Shown: one piece after another, positions 1-7,443 of the stretch
How the letters are laid out: each line of letters begins with the position of its first letter
Position numbering within the stretch: the stretch's first letter is position 1
Assembly (NCBI RefSeq): GCF_006489205.2
Contig: NZ_VFYR02000001.1
Span: 1,024,555 to 1,088,554 of the forward strand
DNA from: Brevibacterium sp. XM4083
GTDB taxonomy: Bacteria; Actinomycetota; Actinomycetes; Actinomycetales; Brevibacteriaceae
Direction: 5' to 3'
DNA: 64,000 nucleotides
The notes under the pieces: generated by a model
The model's input: only the letters and a program-made list of their open reading frames with translations
Databases searched by the model: none
What the model was told of the DNA's origin: nothing
Position numbers and translations under genes: made by a program

Positions 1-1
1 G

Positions 2-2395
2 CGGCTGCGCGCCGATGACATCGACCCGCAACGGATCGAGGATCTCGCAATGCTCGTGCTCATGACGGTGGCCGACCGCCGCGCGACCTGGACCCGCTGG
101 AACCTGCACGCCGAAGCCATGCGCCAGCTCATGTCCACCCGCTTCACCACCCCGACCGAACGCACCACCGTTCTAGACCAGATCGTGACCGGTGCCGAGG
201 CACAGTCGCTGCGCCTGACCCCGGACTACGACCGCGCTTTGCCAGGGCACTACCGGGACCAGAACGGGAACCGCTTCCAGTCGACTGACCAGATCGCCTA
301 CTCCAGCCAGGAGATCCTCGACGCCGAAGAACGCCTGCTCGCCCACTCCGAGGACACCACCGCTGCACGTCTGCCGACCAGGCTGGTGACCCGGCACCTC
401 TTCCGAAAGATCCAGGGCGTCACCCTCGCTTCTGACCAGGCCGCAGCCATCACCCGGATCGCTCGCTCCGGCCGGAGTCTGGACCTGTTGGTCGGCCCGG
501 CCGGTGCCGGTAAGACCACTGCGTTGCGGGGTCTGCGACGGGCGTGGATCGCCCGCCACGGCAAGGACTCGGTCATCGGTCTCGCACCGTCGGCGGCCGC
601 GGCGGAAGTCCTCGGCGACTCCCTCGGTGTGCGGGCCGAGAACACCGCCAAATTCCTCCACGAACACAGAAAGGACCGCTGGGACTTCCGCCCTGGCCAA
701 CTGATCCTCCTGGATGAGGCCAGTCTCGCCGGCACCCTTACCTTGGACCGGATCGCCGACCATGCCGCTCAGGTCGGGGCGAAACTCGTACTCATCGGCG
801 ACTGGGCGCAACTGAGCTCGGTCGAGACCGGCGGCGCCTTCGGCATGCTCGTGCGCCACCGCTCCAACGTGCCCACCCTGACCGACGCGCGCCGGTTCAT
901 CCACGAGTGGGAGAAGAAGGCCAGCCTCGACCTGCGCCATGGCAAACCGGACGTCCTCGACGACTACGAACACCATGGGAGGCTCACCGACGGCAGCCTA
1001 GAAGCCATGCTCGACGCCGCCTACACCAACTGGCAGCACGACCGGAGCGAGGGGCTGTCGACGTTGATGATCGCGGGCAACGCCGAGATGGTCGCCGAAC
1101 TGAACACCCGCGCCCGTGAGGACCTCATTGCCGCCGGGGCCGTCGAACGCGACGGAGCCGCTCTGCACGATGGGACGACTGCCGGGGTGGGGGATCTGAT
1201 CGTGACGCGGTCCAACGAGCGGAAGCTGAGCATCGGCCGGTCCTGGGTGAAGAACGGAGACCGCTGGCAGGTAGCGCGTCGTCTCGACGACGGAGGACTG
1301 GCAGTCCGTCGCCTCGGCTCGGGCGACCAGCCCGCAGGCTCCGAGCTGGTTCTGCCTGCTCAGTACGTGGCTGAGGAAGTCGAGCTGGGGTATGCCACTA
1401 CAGTCCACCGCGCTCAGGGTGCGAGCGTGGATACCGCCCACGCCCTCGTCGACCCCGAGATCGCATCCCGCGAGCTGTTCTACGTGGCAATGACCCGGGG
1501 CAAGCAGAACAACGCCGCCTACATCCTCCAGCCGGACCCCCATGAGATCGAACCCCATCTGGAGACGACGGAACCGCTAACCCGGATCGAGCAGCTGCAT
1601 CGCGTGCTGGCCCGCAGCGAGGCGGACCTTTCGGCCACCGAGACCCTGAAGCAGGAAGTCGACCGGCACGCCTCTCTGGCCACGCTGCTGGATGAGTACG
1701 ATGTGCTTGCCCGGGAAGCGCAGGTCGAGCGGGTGGCCACCTATCTGGACGTCGCGCCGTTCCCTGAAGCCGTCGCGGACGACGTGTTCACCAGCCCGCA
1801 CTATGAACAACTCGAAGCCGCCATCACCCGCCACGAAGCGACCGGGCATTCGCCCACCCGCATCCTCACCGCACTAGCTCCACGTCTCCAACCAGCCAGT
1901 GACGACGCCGACCCCGCCGTACAGCTGGCCTCGATGATCGATACCGCCACGGTCCAGTTGCCCCGCGGCAGAACCTCTACTCGGGGACGGGTCGCTGGTC
2001 TCATCGCCCGTCCCGCAGGGCCCCTGGACGAGGACCTGAGCACTGCACTGGGCCAACGCGAAGATATGATCGTCGCGGCGGCTAGTGCTGCTCTCGAAGA
2101 GGCGATAGAACATGAGGCCGCCTGGGTGGCTCAGCTCGAAACGCCGTCGACCATAGTGGGGGAGCGCGAGCAGCTGCGCGGCTACGCGGTGACGATTGCG
2201 CTGTACCGGCAGCGCTACGGCATCCATGGGCCGGCGCCGTTAGGGGCAGATGAGGAAGTGAAGTCCCCGCAACAGGCGGACGAGCGACGCGCGGCCCTGA
2301 GGGCCTACTCGCGTCTACGGGCGCAGCACTCCTCGGCTGTGACCCCTCCGCCACAGCGCACCTCTGAGCGCCGATATCCTGAGCGCGACCTGTAA
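2..2395 (+). CDS. MobF/TraA-type conjugative relaxase, C-terminal helicase part (5' truncated by window)
   Basis: The frame is already open at base 2, so the gene begins upstream; the Met at 50 is internal. What is visible is a RecD/TraI-like superfamily 1 helicase: Walker A GPAGAGKTTALRG near base 495-530, Walker B LILLDEASLAG, a GDWAQLSSVETGGAFG block, the YATTVHRAQGASVD motif and the C-terminal VAMTRGKQNNAAY motif. This order is typical of the helicase half of MobF relaxases such as actinobacterial TraA, which nick oriT and unwind the transferred strand. The relaxase tyrosine and His triad would lie upstream and are not visible. A long acidic, probably helical tail follows the helicase. 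It indicates that the left edge of the window belongs to, or is the remnant of, a conjugative plasmid or integrative element. A RecD-like helicase of other function is less likely given the motif spacing. Confidence 0.85.
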   Translation, partial: RLRADDIDPQRIEDLAMLVLMTVADRRATWTRWNLHAEAMRQLMSTRFTTPTERTTVLDQIVTGAEAQSLRLTPDYDRALPGHYRDQNGNRFQSTDQIAYSSQEILDAEERLLAHSEDTTAARLPTRLVTRHLFRKIQGVTLASDQAAAITRIARSGRSLDLLVGPAGAGKTTALRGLRRAWIARHGKDSVIGLAPSAAAAEVLGDSLGVRAENTAKFLHEHRKDRWDFRPGQLILLDEASLAGTLTLDRIADHAAQVGAKLVLIGDWAQLSSVETGGAFGMLVRHRSNVPTLTDARRFIHEWEKKASLDLRHGKPDVLDDYEHHGRLTDGSLEAMLDAAYTNWQHDRSEGLSTLMIAGNAEMVAELNTRAREDLIAAGAVERDGAALHDGTTAGVGDLIVTRSNERKLSIGRSWVKNGDRWQVARRLDDGGLAVRRLGSGDQPAGSELVLPAQYVAEEVELGYATTVHRAQGASVDTAHALVDPEIASRELFYVAMTRGKQNNAAYILQPDPHEIEPHLETTEPLTRIEQLHRVLARSEADLSATETLKQEVDRHASLATLLDEYDVLAREAQVERVATYLDVAPFPEAVADDVFTSPHYEQLEAAITRHEATGHSPTRILTALAPRLQPASDDADPAVQLASMIDTATVQLPRGRTSTRGRVAGLIARPAGPLDEDLSTALGQREDMIVAAASAALEEAIEHEAAWVAQLETPSTIVGEREQLRGYAVTIALYRQRYGIHGPAPLGADEEVKSPQQADERRAALRAYSRLRAQHSSAVTPPPQRTSERRYPERDL

Positions 2396-2606
2396 CGACG
2401 TGTCATCGGCCCAGCTGGCTGAAGTGAGCATCCCATCGCCCGTCTCGGGTGACAGATTCAGGCCTGCAAGCTGTGCTGCCGGCGGACTCCGTCGAATGCT
2501 CCGAGTTCAGGTTCGACCACTTTCTGGGCGGACCATGACGACCTGCGAGCAGCAGCCGTCTCGGTCCACGTCCTCGAGCCCCGCCGAACCTCGTCTGCCA
2601 CGTGCA

Positions 2607-2631
2607 TTGACCTTCACACAAGTGTCAACGT
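2607..2631 (+). promoter_or_regulatory. MerR-type operator/-35 region upstream of the racemase-like gene
   Basis: TTGACCTTCACAC at 2607-2619 is identical to 16737-16749 in the merR/MFS divergent region. The dyad ACCTTCACA-N4-TGTCAACGT matches the 9-4-9 architecture of the second site, with 7 of 9 paired positions. No good -10 hexamer is seen at the usual distance, which fits MerR-type promoters with long spacers. The rest of 2396-2689 shows no gene. Confidence 0.5.
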
Positions 2632-2689
2632 TGCAAGCTGAGTGAAGTCCCGTTCATCGAGCTCACTCATGCTAAGAGAGGTTCCGTTC

Positions 2690-3430
2690 ATGCCGGATGA
2701 CGCGCGCCGAGTCGGCTTCATCGTTCCCCCTGCCAATCCCACCCTGGAGCCTGAGCTCAGAGAACTGCTCGGAACTGCCCTTGACACCTTTGTCGCCCGG
2801 TTTCCGCCAACGCCGGGGCGCGACCTACACGGCATGCTCTCCTACTACAACGAGGTGGTCCCAGAAGCCATCGACGGGTTTGACGGAATGGAACTCTCAG
2901 GACAGATAATCTCCTGTACAGGCTCCCACTACTTGCTTGGGCCTGAAAAAGACGAAAAGCTTGCTGCAGAGCTATCGGATCGAGCCGGGTACCCCGTCGT
3001 TCCAGCGACACAGGCACTCCTCGCTTATCTAACTGAGACTCGAGTTTCCTCGGTATTCCTTGTCTCCCCTTACGAACCTTGGCTGACCAACGTTGCCGAA
3101 CGGTATTGGCGTGAGGCTGGTGTCGAAGTCGAAGGCACCATGCAACTGGGCGCCGAAGTCGGATTTAACCCATACGCCATCACAGCCCAAAGTATTCGCG
3201 ACAATCTGCTATCGACGGAGGTGCCAGAGAATACGACATTCCTGTTCTCTGGCACGGGTATGCGGACGCTTGCTGTCATGCGTGACCTCAGGCGAGACGG
3301 CCGTCTCGCCATAAGTTCGAACCTTGCATCCGCGGTTACCGCCCATCGCCTGTCGGGAAACTGGAGCAGTCTGGGAGCGAAGAAGCTTTCAGATCTCTCT
3401 TTGTTCGGACCCACGACCGTGACACCCTGA
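2690..3430 (+). CDS. Asp/Glu racemase superfamily protein (maleate isomerase / arylmalonate decarboxylase-like)
   Basis: A 246-residue protein. The ATG at 2690 is preferred over upstream GTG 2642 and ATG 2669 because GAGAGG lies 8 bases before it and the conserved N-terminus VGFIVPPANPTLEPE starts right after. That N-terminal motif, a Cys in ISCTGSHYL and a SSNLASAVTAHRL C-terminal block are the hallmarks of the maleate cis-trans isomerase/arylmalonate decarboxylase branch. These cytoplasmic enzymes work by one- or two-cysteine acid-base chemistry on dicarboxylates. The position of the second catalytic Cys (SAC or SCT in relatives) reads FSGTGMRTL here, so only one of the pair remains. That resembles the single-Cys decarboxylases, but with the other Cys retained. 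A MerR-type operator lies about 60-80 bases upstream. It stands alone before the regulator/AmCP cluster, and a role in that pathway is inference. Confidence 0.72.
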   Translation: MPDDARRVGFIVPPANPTLEPELRELLGTALDTFVARFPPTPGRDLHGMLSYYNEVVPEAIDGFDGMELSGQIISCTGSHYLLGPEKDEKLAAELSDRAGYPVVPATQALLAYLTETRVSSVFLVSPYEPWLTNVAERYWREAGVEVEGTMQLGAEVGFNPYAITAQSIRDNLLSTEVPENTTFLFSGTGMRTLAVMRDLRRDGRLAISSNLASAVTAHRLSGNWSSLGAKKLSDLSLFGPTTVTP

Positions 3431-3587
3431 ACGCCAACTCGTGTTCGAAGCTCACACCGTATAACGACTTAGAGGCTGATGAGGACAACTCTCAAATTCA
3501 GAGTTCGCTTCTATCAGCGACACCTGCTTGTGAGGCTCCGACCCCTTCTCGAACCACGCGGATCCAAGCTAGATGCTGCCGTCACTC

Positions 3588-3597
3588 GGGGGGGGGG
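3588..3597. repeat. Homopolymeric G10 tract
   Basis: Ten consecutive G in the non-coding stretch between the racemase-like gene (ends 3430) and the regulator (ends 3653). With the G14 tract about 65 bases further on, it is one of two long mononucleotide runs in 90 bases. Nothing else coding is seen in 3431-3652. Confidence 0.9.
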
Positions 3598-3629
3598 ATC
3601 CTCCTTGAACTCCTTGTGCGGGGCTCCCG

Positions 3630-3675
3630 TTGGATGTCATTCTGCTTGGATGTCATTCTGCGGGGGGGGGGGGGG
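3630..3675. repeat. Two perfect 16-bp tandem copies followed by a G14 tract
   Basis: TTGGATGTCATTCTGC occurs at 3630-3645 and again at 3646-3661, followed directly by fourteen G (3662-3675). The second copy and the G run lie inside the 3' end of the minus-strand response regulator. There the poly-C encodes a Pro4 stretch just before the stop, so length changes would alter only the last residues. Confidence 0.9.
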
Positions 3676-4366
3676 ATTCCTCGTCATTCGGTGAACCAAC
3701 GACTTCCGTCTCTAGACGGAACCCAATCCCCCGAACAGTCTTGATACACACCGTCGGACCCAGTTTGACGCGCAGATTGTTGATGTGTGTGTCCAGAGTT
3801 CGGCTCCGCGGTGCCCAAGTGTCACCCCACACGCATTCAATCAAGTCCTCCCGGCTCACAATTCGCGGGGAGTTGCAGACAAGTCGACGGATCAACTCGA
3901 ATTCCTTATTCGTGAGGGCAACCTTTGAGCCATTCACATGGACGGATCGTGTTGTGGGATCGACATGAACCCCGCCGAGCGCAAGGGCTCTGCACTCATT
4001 CGCCACGGTCTTCAAAAGGCCTCGTCGGGTCACCGCTTCAATCCGCGCGGCAAGCTCATGGACACTGCAATCCCCGTTGACGCAATCGTCCGCTCCGGCA
4101 CGAAGTGCGAGCACTACGAACATATCGGACGTTTCGCCCGTAACCGCGATGATCGGGGCCCTCGTCTTCTCGCGGACGCGCCGGCAAACTTCGATTGCCT
4201 GGGTCTCGTCACAACCCATATCGAGCAAGACTAACTCTGTCTCTTGCGTGATCCTCTTCGATAACTCCTCGAGGGGAACTGCGACGATCTGGTGGCCGAG
4301 CGCGAGCAGCCCTTTCGTCACATCACCATCGAGCGCTGCCCCAACGGTCTTCAGTATGGCGACCAT
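3653..4366 (-). CDS. Orphan atypical OmpR-family response regulator
   Basis: A 237-residue protein. Start ATG at 4366 is chosen because GGGGAAGG sits 7 bases upstream and the receiver begins there; the upstream in-frame extension is low complexity. Residues 1-120 form a receiver-like domain with an Asp at 49 (VLLDMG). It lacks the N-terminal acidic pair and the conserved switch Lys (DDCVNGDCS in its place), so ordinary aspartyl phosphorylation is doubtful. Residues about 140-228 are a winged helix of OmpR type, with LTNKEFELIRRL, REDLIECVWG, the SRTLDTHINNLRVKLG recognition region and the TVRGIGFRL wing. No histidine kinase is adjacent. Atypical regulators of this type (for example JadR1) control natural-product clusters by sensing ligands, and this one is divergent from the AmCP operon, so it is a candidate cluster-situated regulator. 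The C-terminus ends in a poly-Pro stretch encoded by the G14/C14 tract. Confidence 0.8.
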   Translation of the reverse strand: MVAILKTVGAALDGDVTKGLLALGHQIVAVPLEELSKRITQETELVLLDMGCDETQAIEVCRRVREKTRAPIIAVTGETSDMFVVLALRAGADDCVNGDCSVHELAARIEAVTRRGLLKTVANECRALALGGVHVDPTTRSVHVNGSKVALTNKEFELIRRLVCNSPRIVSREDLIECVWGDTWAPRSRTLDTHINNLRVKLGPTVCIKTVRGIGFRLETEVVGSPNDEESPPPPAE

Positions 4367-5189
4367 TCCATGACCTTCCCCGGATGCGGCGAGCGGCCAC
4401 CGTACCGCCGCTCGCCTAGCTCTTGGCACTGACTGCGGCTCCCGCGGCCGCTCAACGCTGAGCTGTGACTGATTGGGCAGAGCACCATAGCAACCGCGTC
4501 CTGCTTTCGTGGCTGCCACGTGCATGGTGGTGACGACGTTCGCCCCGATCTGATCATCGCTTGTTCACATCCTTTCGCGACTCATTTAGCTCCCAGGCCA
4601 GCCGCAGGCCCACTGCCGACCGGTTCAGGATCAACATACCTCGCTGTGGCGCCCATCACTCTCCTCATGACGTTAGAAGCACTAATCTACGACACCACTG
4701 CCCCCGTCCCCGCATGTCCGTCGACCCTCGGGGTGGCGACGGTGGACGGGGTAGCGACGTCTACTCGATGCCTGTCTGGCCCATTCGCCGCTTGGGCGGA
4801 GTCTAGATCGACTCCCATCACATCCATGGCACTCAGGGTTCGCCCGCACAGCGGAGCTCCGCTGCCGGAACCGACCATCGTCGGTCGTGGCATTGCGAAA
4901 CTGTCGGCCAGCATCATCCACGGTGCCCATCGTGAGCACCGTATTGAGTCACCCTTTGGCGTCAACGCGGCGCCTCGATGTTGAACGAGGTCTCAGATTG
5001 ACGCTCACGTGACAACTAGCGCGAACGTTGATGATTGTTTGTCGAAGATTTTACATATCACGTGTTGTTCATTGTCGTGAAACATCGGGAAGCTGGAAAT
5101 GCGCACGCATCCGTCAAAGAACCCAAGGGTGACTGTCTTTCAGAGGCATCACTACTCAAGGTTTCCCGACCGCGAAGGGAACACACGCA
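4367..5189. other. 823-bp divergent intergenic region between regulator and AmCP operon
   Basis: No open frame here has a convincing ribosome site or recognisable protein; the longest (154 codons, plus strand from 4520) resembles nothing and is not called. The last 190 bases are relatively AT-rich and probably hold the operon promoter. Earlier parts may be decayed coding sequence. Confidence 0.5.
5006..5064. promoter_or_regulatory. Paired CACGTG palindromes upstream of the AmCP operon
   Basis: CACGTG occurs at 5006-5011 (inside the 8-bp palindrome TCACGTGA) and at 5059-5064 (TCACGTGT). The centres are 53 bases apart, close to five helical turns, and the second lies about 125 bases before the first start codon. 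This is a plausible pair of regulator half-sites; the binding protein is unknown. Confidence 0.3.
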
Positions 5190-6374
5190 ATGACCACCGG
5201 AGAAAACTCGCAGATACTGCCACAGATTCCTCGATTGTCCGATGCGACGCTCAGAGATTCCGCTCATATGGCCGGGGTCGAATTCAATCCACGCCACGCG
5301 CGTAAGATCTCGCAGTTGCTTACGAGTGTGGGTGTCGAGCTCGTGGAGGTCGGGATGATCTCAGGATCAAACTCCGCCGACTCGCGACTCATACGCGAAG
5401 TCCACGACGCAATCGGTCCAGAGCGCGCCATGTCGCTTGTCATGGTACGTACGAAAAGGCAGGTAGAAGAGGCACTCAAGGAAGCCAAGCGACTCGACGT
5501 TCAGACCGTCATGTTCTCTATTCCGACCTCGGAGGAGCACGCCGCCCTCAAGCTTGCATCGGGAAGCGCGGCATTCGTTATGAACCTCGCCCGCCACGCA
5601 ATTCAGACCGCCAAAGGACACGGAATGACCGTCGTGTTTAGCGGCGAAGATGGAGCTCGTACCGAAGATCAGCGTCTCCGTGACTACGTGGCCAGCGGAT
5701 TCGACGCCGGCGGTGACCGTTTCCGGCTCGCCGAAACCGTTGCCACGCTCACACCCTGGCAAATGGAGCAGAAGGTCCGACCTCTCGTCGATATGGACAA
5801 GGGCGAGGTCGAGATCCACTCCCACAACATGCTCGGGATGGCCGTCGCCAACTCCATTGCTGCTTGCCGCGCAGGTGCTCAATGGGTCTCGGCCACAGTT
5901 GGTGGAATCGGCGAGAGGGGAGGAAACGCGCCACTTGCCGAGGTGCTCGCCACGCTCAGCATCACATACGGCATCCGCCGTTATGACCTCACGCCGCTGA
6001 CCGACCTCACCCGTATCGCCCTCGCCGGCTCAGGCCTCGGCAATCAGTTCCAATCCGGCCCCACGACTGACCACGCGTTCGCATACGAACTCCCCGGTCA
6101 GCTGACTCACCCGACCGCCTACGAAACTCTGGGTCCCGAAACGGTCGGCAACCACCGTTCCCTGAGAGTTCGCACCCGAATCACACCAGCCCTCGTGCAG
6201 GTCGCCCTCGACCGCGCCGACACCACCCTGGACATCGACCTATCCGAGTTCACCGCCTGGCTGGTCGAGCACCAGGAGACCAACGGACGGAACGAGATCG
6301 ACGAGCACCAGATCGCTGAACTCGCCCGCACATATCTCACCCACACAACCCTTCAGGAGGCTACCCATGTCTGA
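5190..6374 (+). CDS. Homocitrate/isopropylmalate synthase-like DRE-TIM condensing enzyme
   Basis: 394 residues, first gene of the AmCP operon; ATG 5190 follows GAAGGGA. The N-terminal DATLRDS motif (Asp18, Arg22-Asp23), the VELVEVGM strand, FSGEDGARTED, the metal-binding HSHN (His210/His212) and the signature GIGERGGNAPL place it in the LeuA/homocitrate-synthase/NifV/CimA group of acyl-CoA plus 2-oxo-acid condensing enzymes. There is no C-terminal LeuA regulatory domain. In LysW-dependent lysine synthesis, homocitrate synthase makes the first intermediate, but here no aconitase or isopropylmalate-dehydrogenase homologue follows. The condensation product is therefore probably used directly or by other enzymes. 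The acyl-adenylate ligase encoded downstream could supply its acyl-CoA. The 3' end overlaps the carrier gene by 8 bases. The substrate is not assignable from sequence, and a lyase/aldolase role is possible. Confidence 0.78.
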   Translation: MTTGENSQILPQIPRLSDATLRDSAHMAGVEFNPRHARKISQLLTSVGVELVEVGMISGSNSADSRLIREVHDAIGPERAMSLVMVRTKRQVEEALKEAKRLDVQTVMFSIPTSEEHAALKLASGSAAFVMNLARHAIQTAKGHGMTVVFSGEDGARTEDQRLRDYVASGFDAGGDRFRLAETVATLTPWQMEQKVRPLVDMDKGEVEIHSHNMLGMAVANSIAACRAGAQWVSATVGGIGERGGNAPLAEVLATLSITYGIRRYDLTPLTDLTRIALAGSGLGNQFQSGPTTDHAFAYELPGQLTHPTAYETLGPETVGNHRSLRVRTRITPALVQVALDRADTTLDIDLSEFTAWLVEHQETNGRNEIDEHQIAELARTYLTHTTLQEATHV

Positions 6375-6561
6375 TGCAACCACCCAGCTCGCAGGAACCT
6401 GCCCCGAGTGCGACTTCACCATCGAAGCCGAAGACCTCACAGCCGGCGAAACCCTTGCCTGCCCTGAGTGCCTGCTGACCCTGCGCGTCGATGAGGTCAC
6501 GCCCGAACGAGCGCTCTCCCTGACTGCGGTCGAAGTCGACCTCCGCGACTGGGGTCAGTGA
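6367..6561 (+). CDS. lysW: LysW-type amino-group carrier protein (AmCP) with C-terminal Gln
   Basis: 64 residues. ATG 6367 is preceded by AGGAGG at ideal distance and overlaps the synthase stop. Two CPEC knuckles (Cys12/Cys15 and Cys32/Cys35) form the LysW zinc site, followed by a short beta segment and the acidic tail ending RDWGQ. In Thermus lysine, Sulfolobus arginine and Streptomyces vazabitide pathways, the C-terminal Glu of the DWGE end is joined through its gamma-carboxyl to the substrate amino group. This shields the amine while kinase and reductase act on the side-chain carboxylate. Here the last residue is Gln (codon cag followed by tga). Either the side-chain amide is hydrolysed first, the alpha-carboxylate is used, or the chemistry differs. 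Placement directly before lysX-, lysY- and lysZ-like genes makes the family call firm. Confidence 0.9.
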   Translation: MSDATTQLAGTCPECDFTIEAEDLTAGETLACPECLLTLRVDEVTPERALSLTAVEVDLRDWGQ

Positions 6562-6594
6562 GACTGCCCAGGCCAGACAGGAAGGCTCCACGAG

Positions 6595-7443
6595 ATGACT
6601 AAATCAATAGCAATACTCTCCGACAGAGTCGGCTGGGAAGAACGCCAAATCGTCGATCGCGCAGCAGCGATGGGGATGCGAACTGAGTGGATCAACGACG
6701 CATCTTTGCCCATCGACCAACACGGGATTCGGGCACTCGAACCGTTCGATGTCGCGTTGGTCAGGTCAAAGAGCTACGTACGAGGCGGACTTATCGCAGC
6801 TTCCGGATCCACCGGAAACACGCGCATGCTTAACACCGCGTCCGCCATACAGATCTGCGAGAACAAGCTCATCACCCGTCAGACTCTCAGCAGAGCCGGG
6901 ATTCCAGTCCCAGAGTACCGGCTGGTGTTTTCGAGAGAATCATTTCGTGAAGCCGTTGAAGCCATGCGCTTTCCCGTCGTCATGAAACCCATATACGGAG
7001 GACTCGGCAAGCGCGTCACCCTCCTCACGGACAAGAGAACCGCAGAATCCGTCTTCGACTATGTAGCGGATCTCGGGCACGGCTTCGAGCAAGCCTGTCT
7101 CCTTGAGGAGTACATGAGCGAGAACTCGTGGCGCGTGCTCGTTGTGGGAACACGCATCGTGGCCGCCGCGGAGTTCCAACCCGCGCCCGGCGACTGGCGC
7201 AGCAACGCCGCACTGGGCAGTGGTCACAACGAACTGGAACTCACTCCCAAGGTCCAGCAAGTCATTCGCGGCGTCGTCGATCAAATCGGACCCGGAATCT
7301 ACGGCATCGACATCTTCCGTCGAGGAGACGGCGGAGTCGTCAATGAGATCAACCACGCGCCCGGCTTCCGGGGCGTCACAGAGGGCTCCGGCGTCGATGT
7401 GAGTGACGAGATTTGCCGATACATCGAAGGGATGGACCTATGA
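6595..7443 (+). CDS. lysX: LysX/RimK-like ATP-grasp ligase, loads substrate on AmCP
   Basis: 282 residues, the usual LysX length. ATP-grasp features are visible: AMRFPVVMKPIYGGLGKRV (nucleotide lysine and glycine-rich loop), LLEEYM, GIYGIDIFRRGDGG and the metal-binding VNEINHAPGF. Known homologues activate the C-terminal carboxylate of LysW as an acyl phosphate and couple it to the amino group of 2-aminoadipate or glutamate. The N(N/T)A..I..CENK-type segment (NTASAIQICENKL) before the central domain is typical of the LysX/ArgX/RimK group. Substrate choice cannot be read by eye. It lies 33 bases after the carrier gene and overlaps the next gene by ATGA, so it is translationally coupled. Given the Gln-ended carrier, its acceptor-site chemistry is the key open question. 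Confidence 0.87.
   Translation: MTKSIAILSDRVGWEERQIVDRAAAMGMRTEWINDASLPIDQHGIRALEPFDVALVRSKSYVRGGLIAASGSTGNTRMLNTASAIQICENKLITRQTLSRAGIPVPEYRLVFSRESFREAVEAMRFPVVMKPIYGGLGKRVTLLTDKRTAESVFDYVADLGHGFEQACLLEEYMSENSWRVLVVGTRIVAAAEFQPAPGDWRSNAALGSGHNELELTPKVQQVIRGVVDQIGPGIYGIDIFRRGDGGVVNEINHAPGFRGVTEGSGVDVSDEICRYIEGMDL

Noticed and set aside
2631-2642. TTGCAAGCTGAG at 2631 and TTGCAACCTGAG at 31766 as island attachment sites
   Set aside because: Only 11 of 12 bases match, no longer homology, no integrase or tRNA nearby; expected by chance over this distance.
4520-4984. 154-codon plus-strand frame before the AmCP operon
   Set aside because: No ribosome site, no recognisable motif and mixed composition; possibly decayed sequence.
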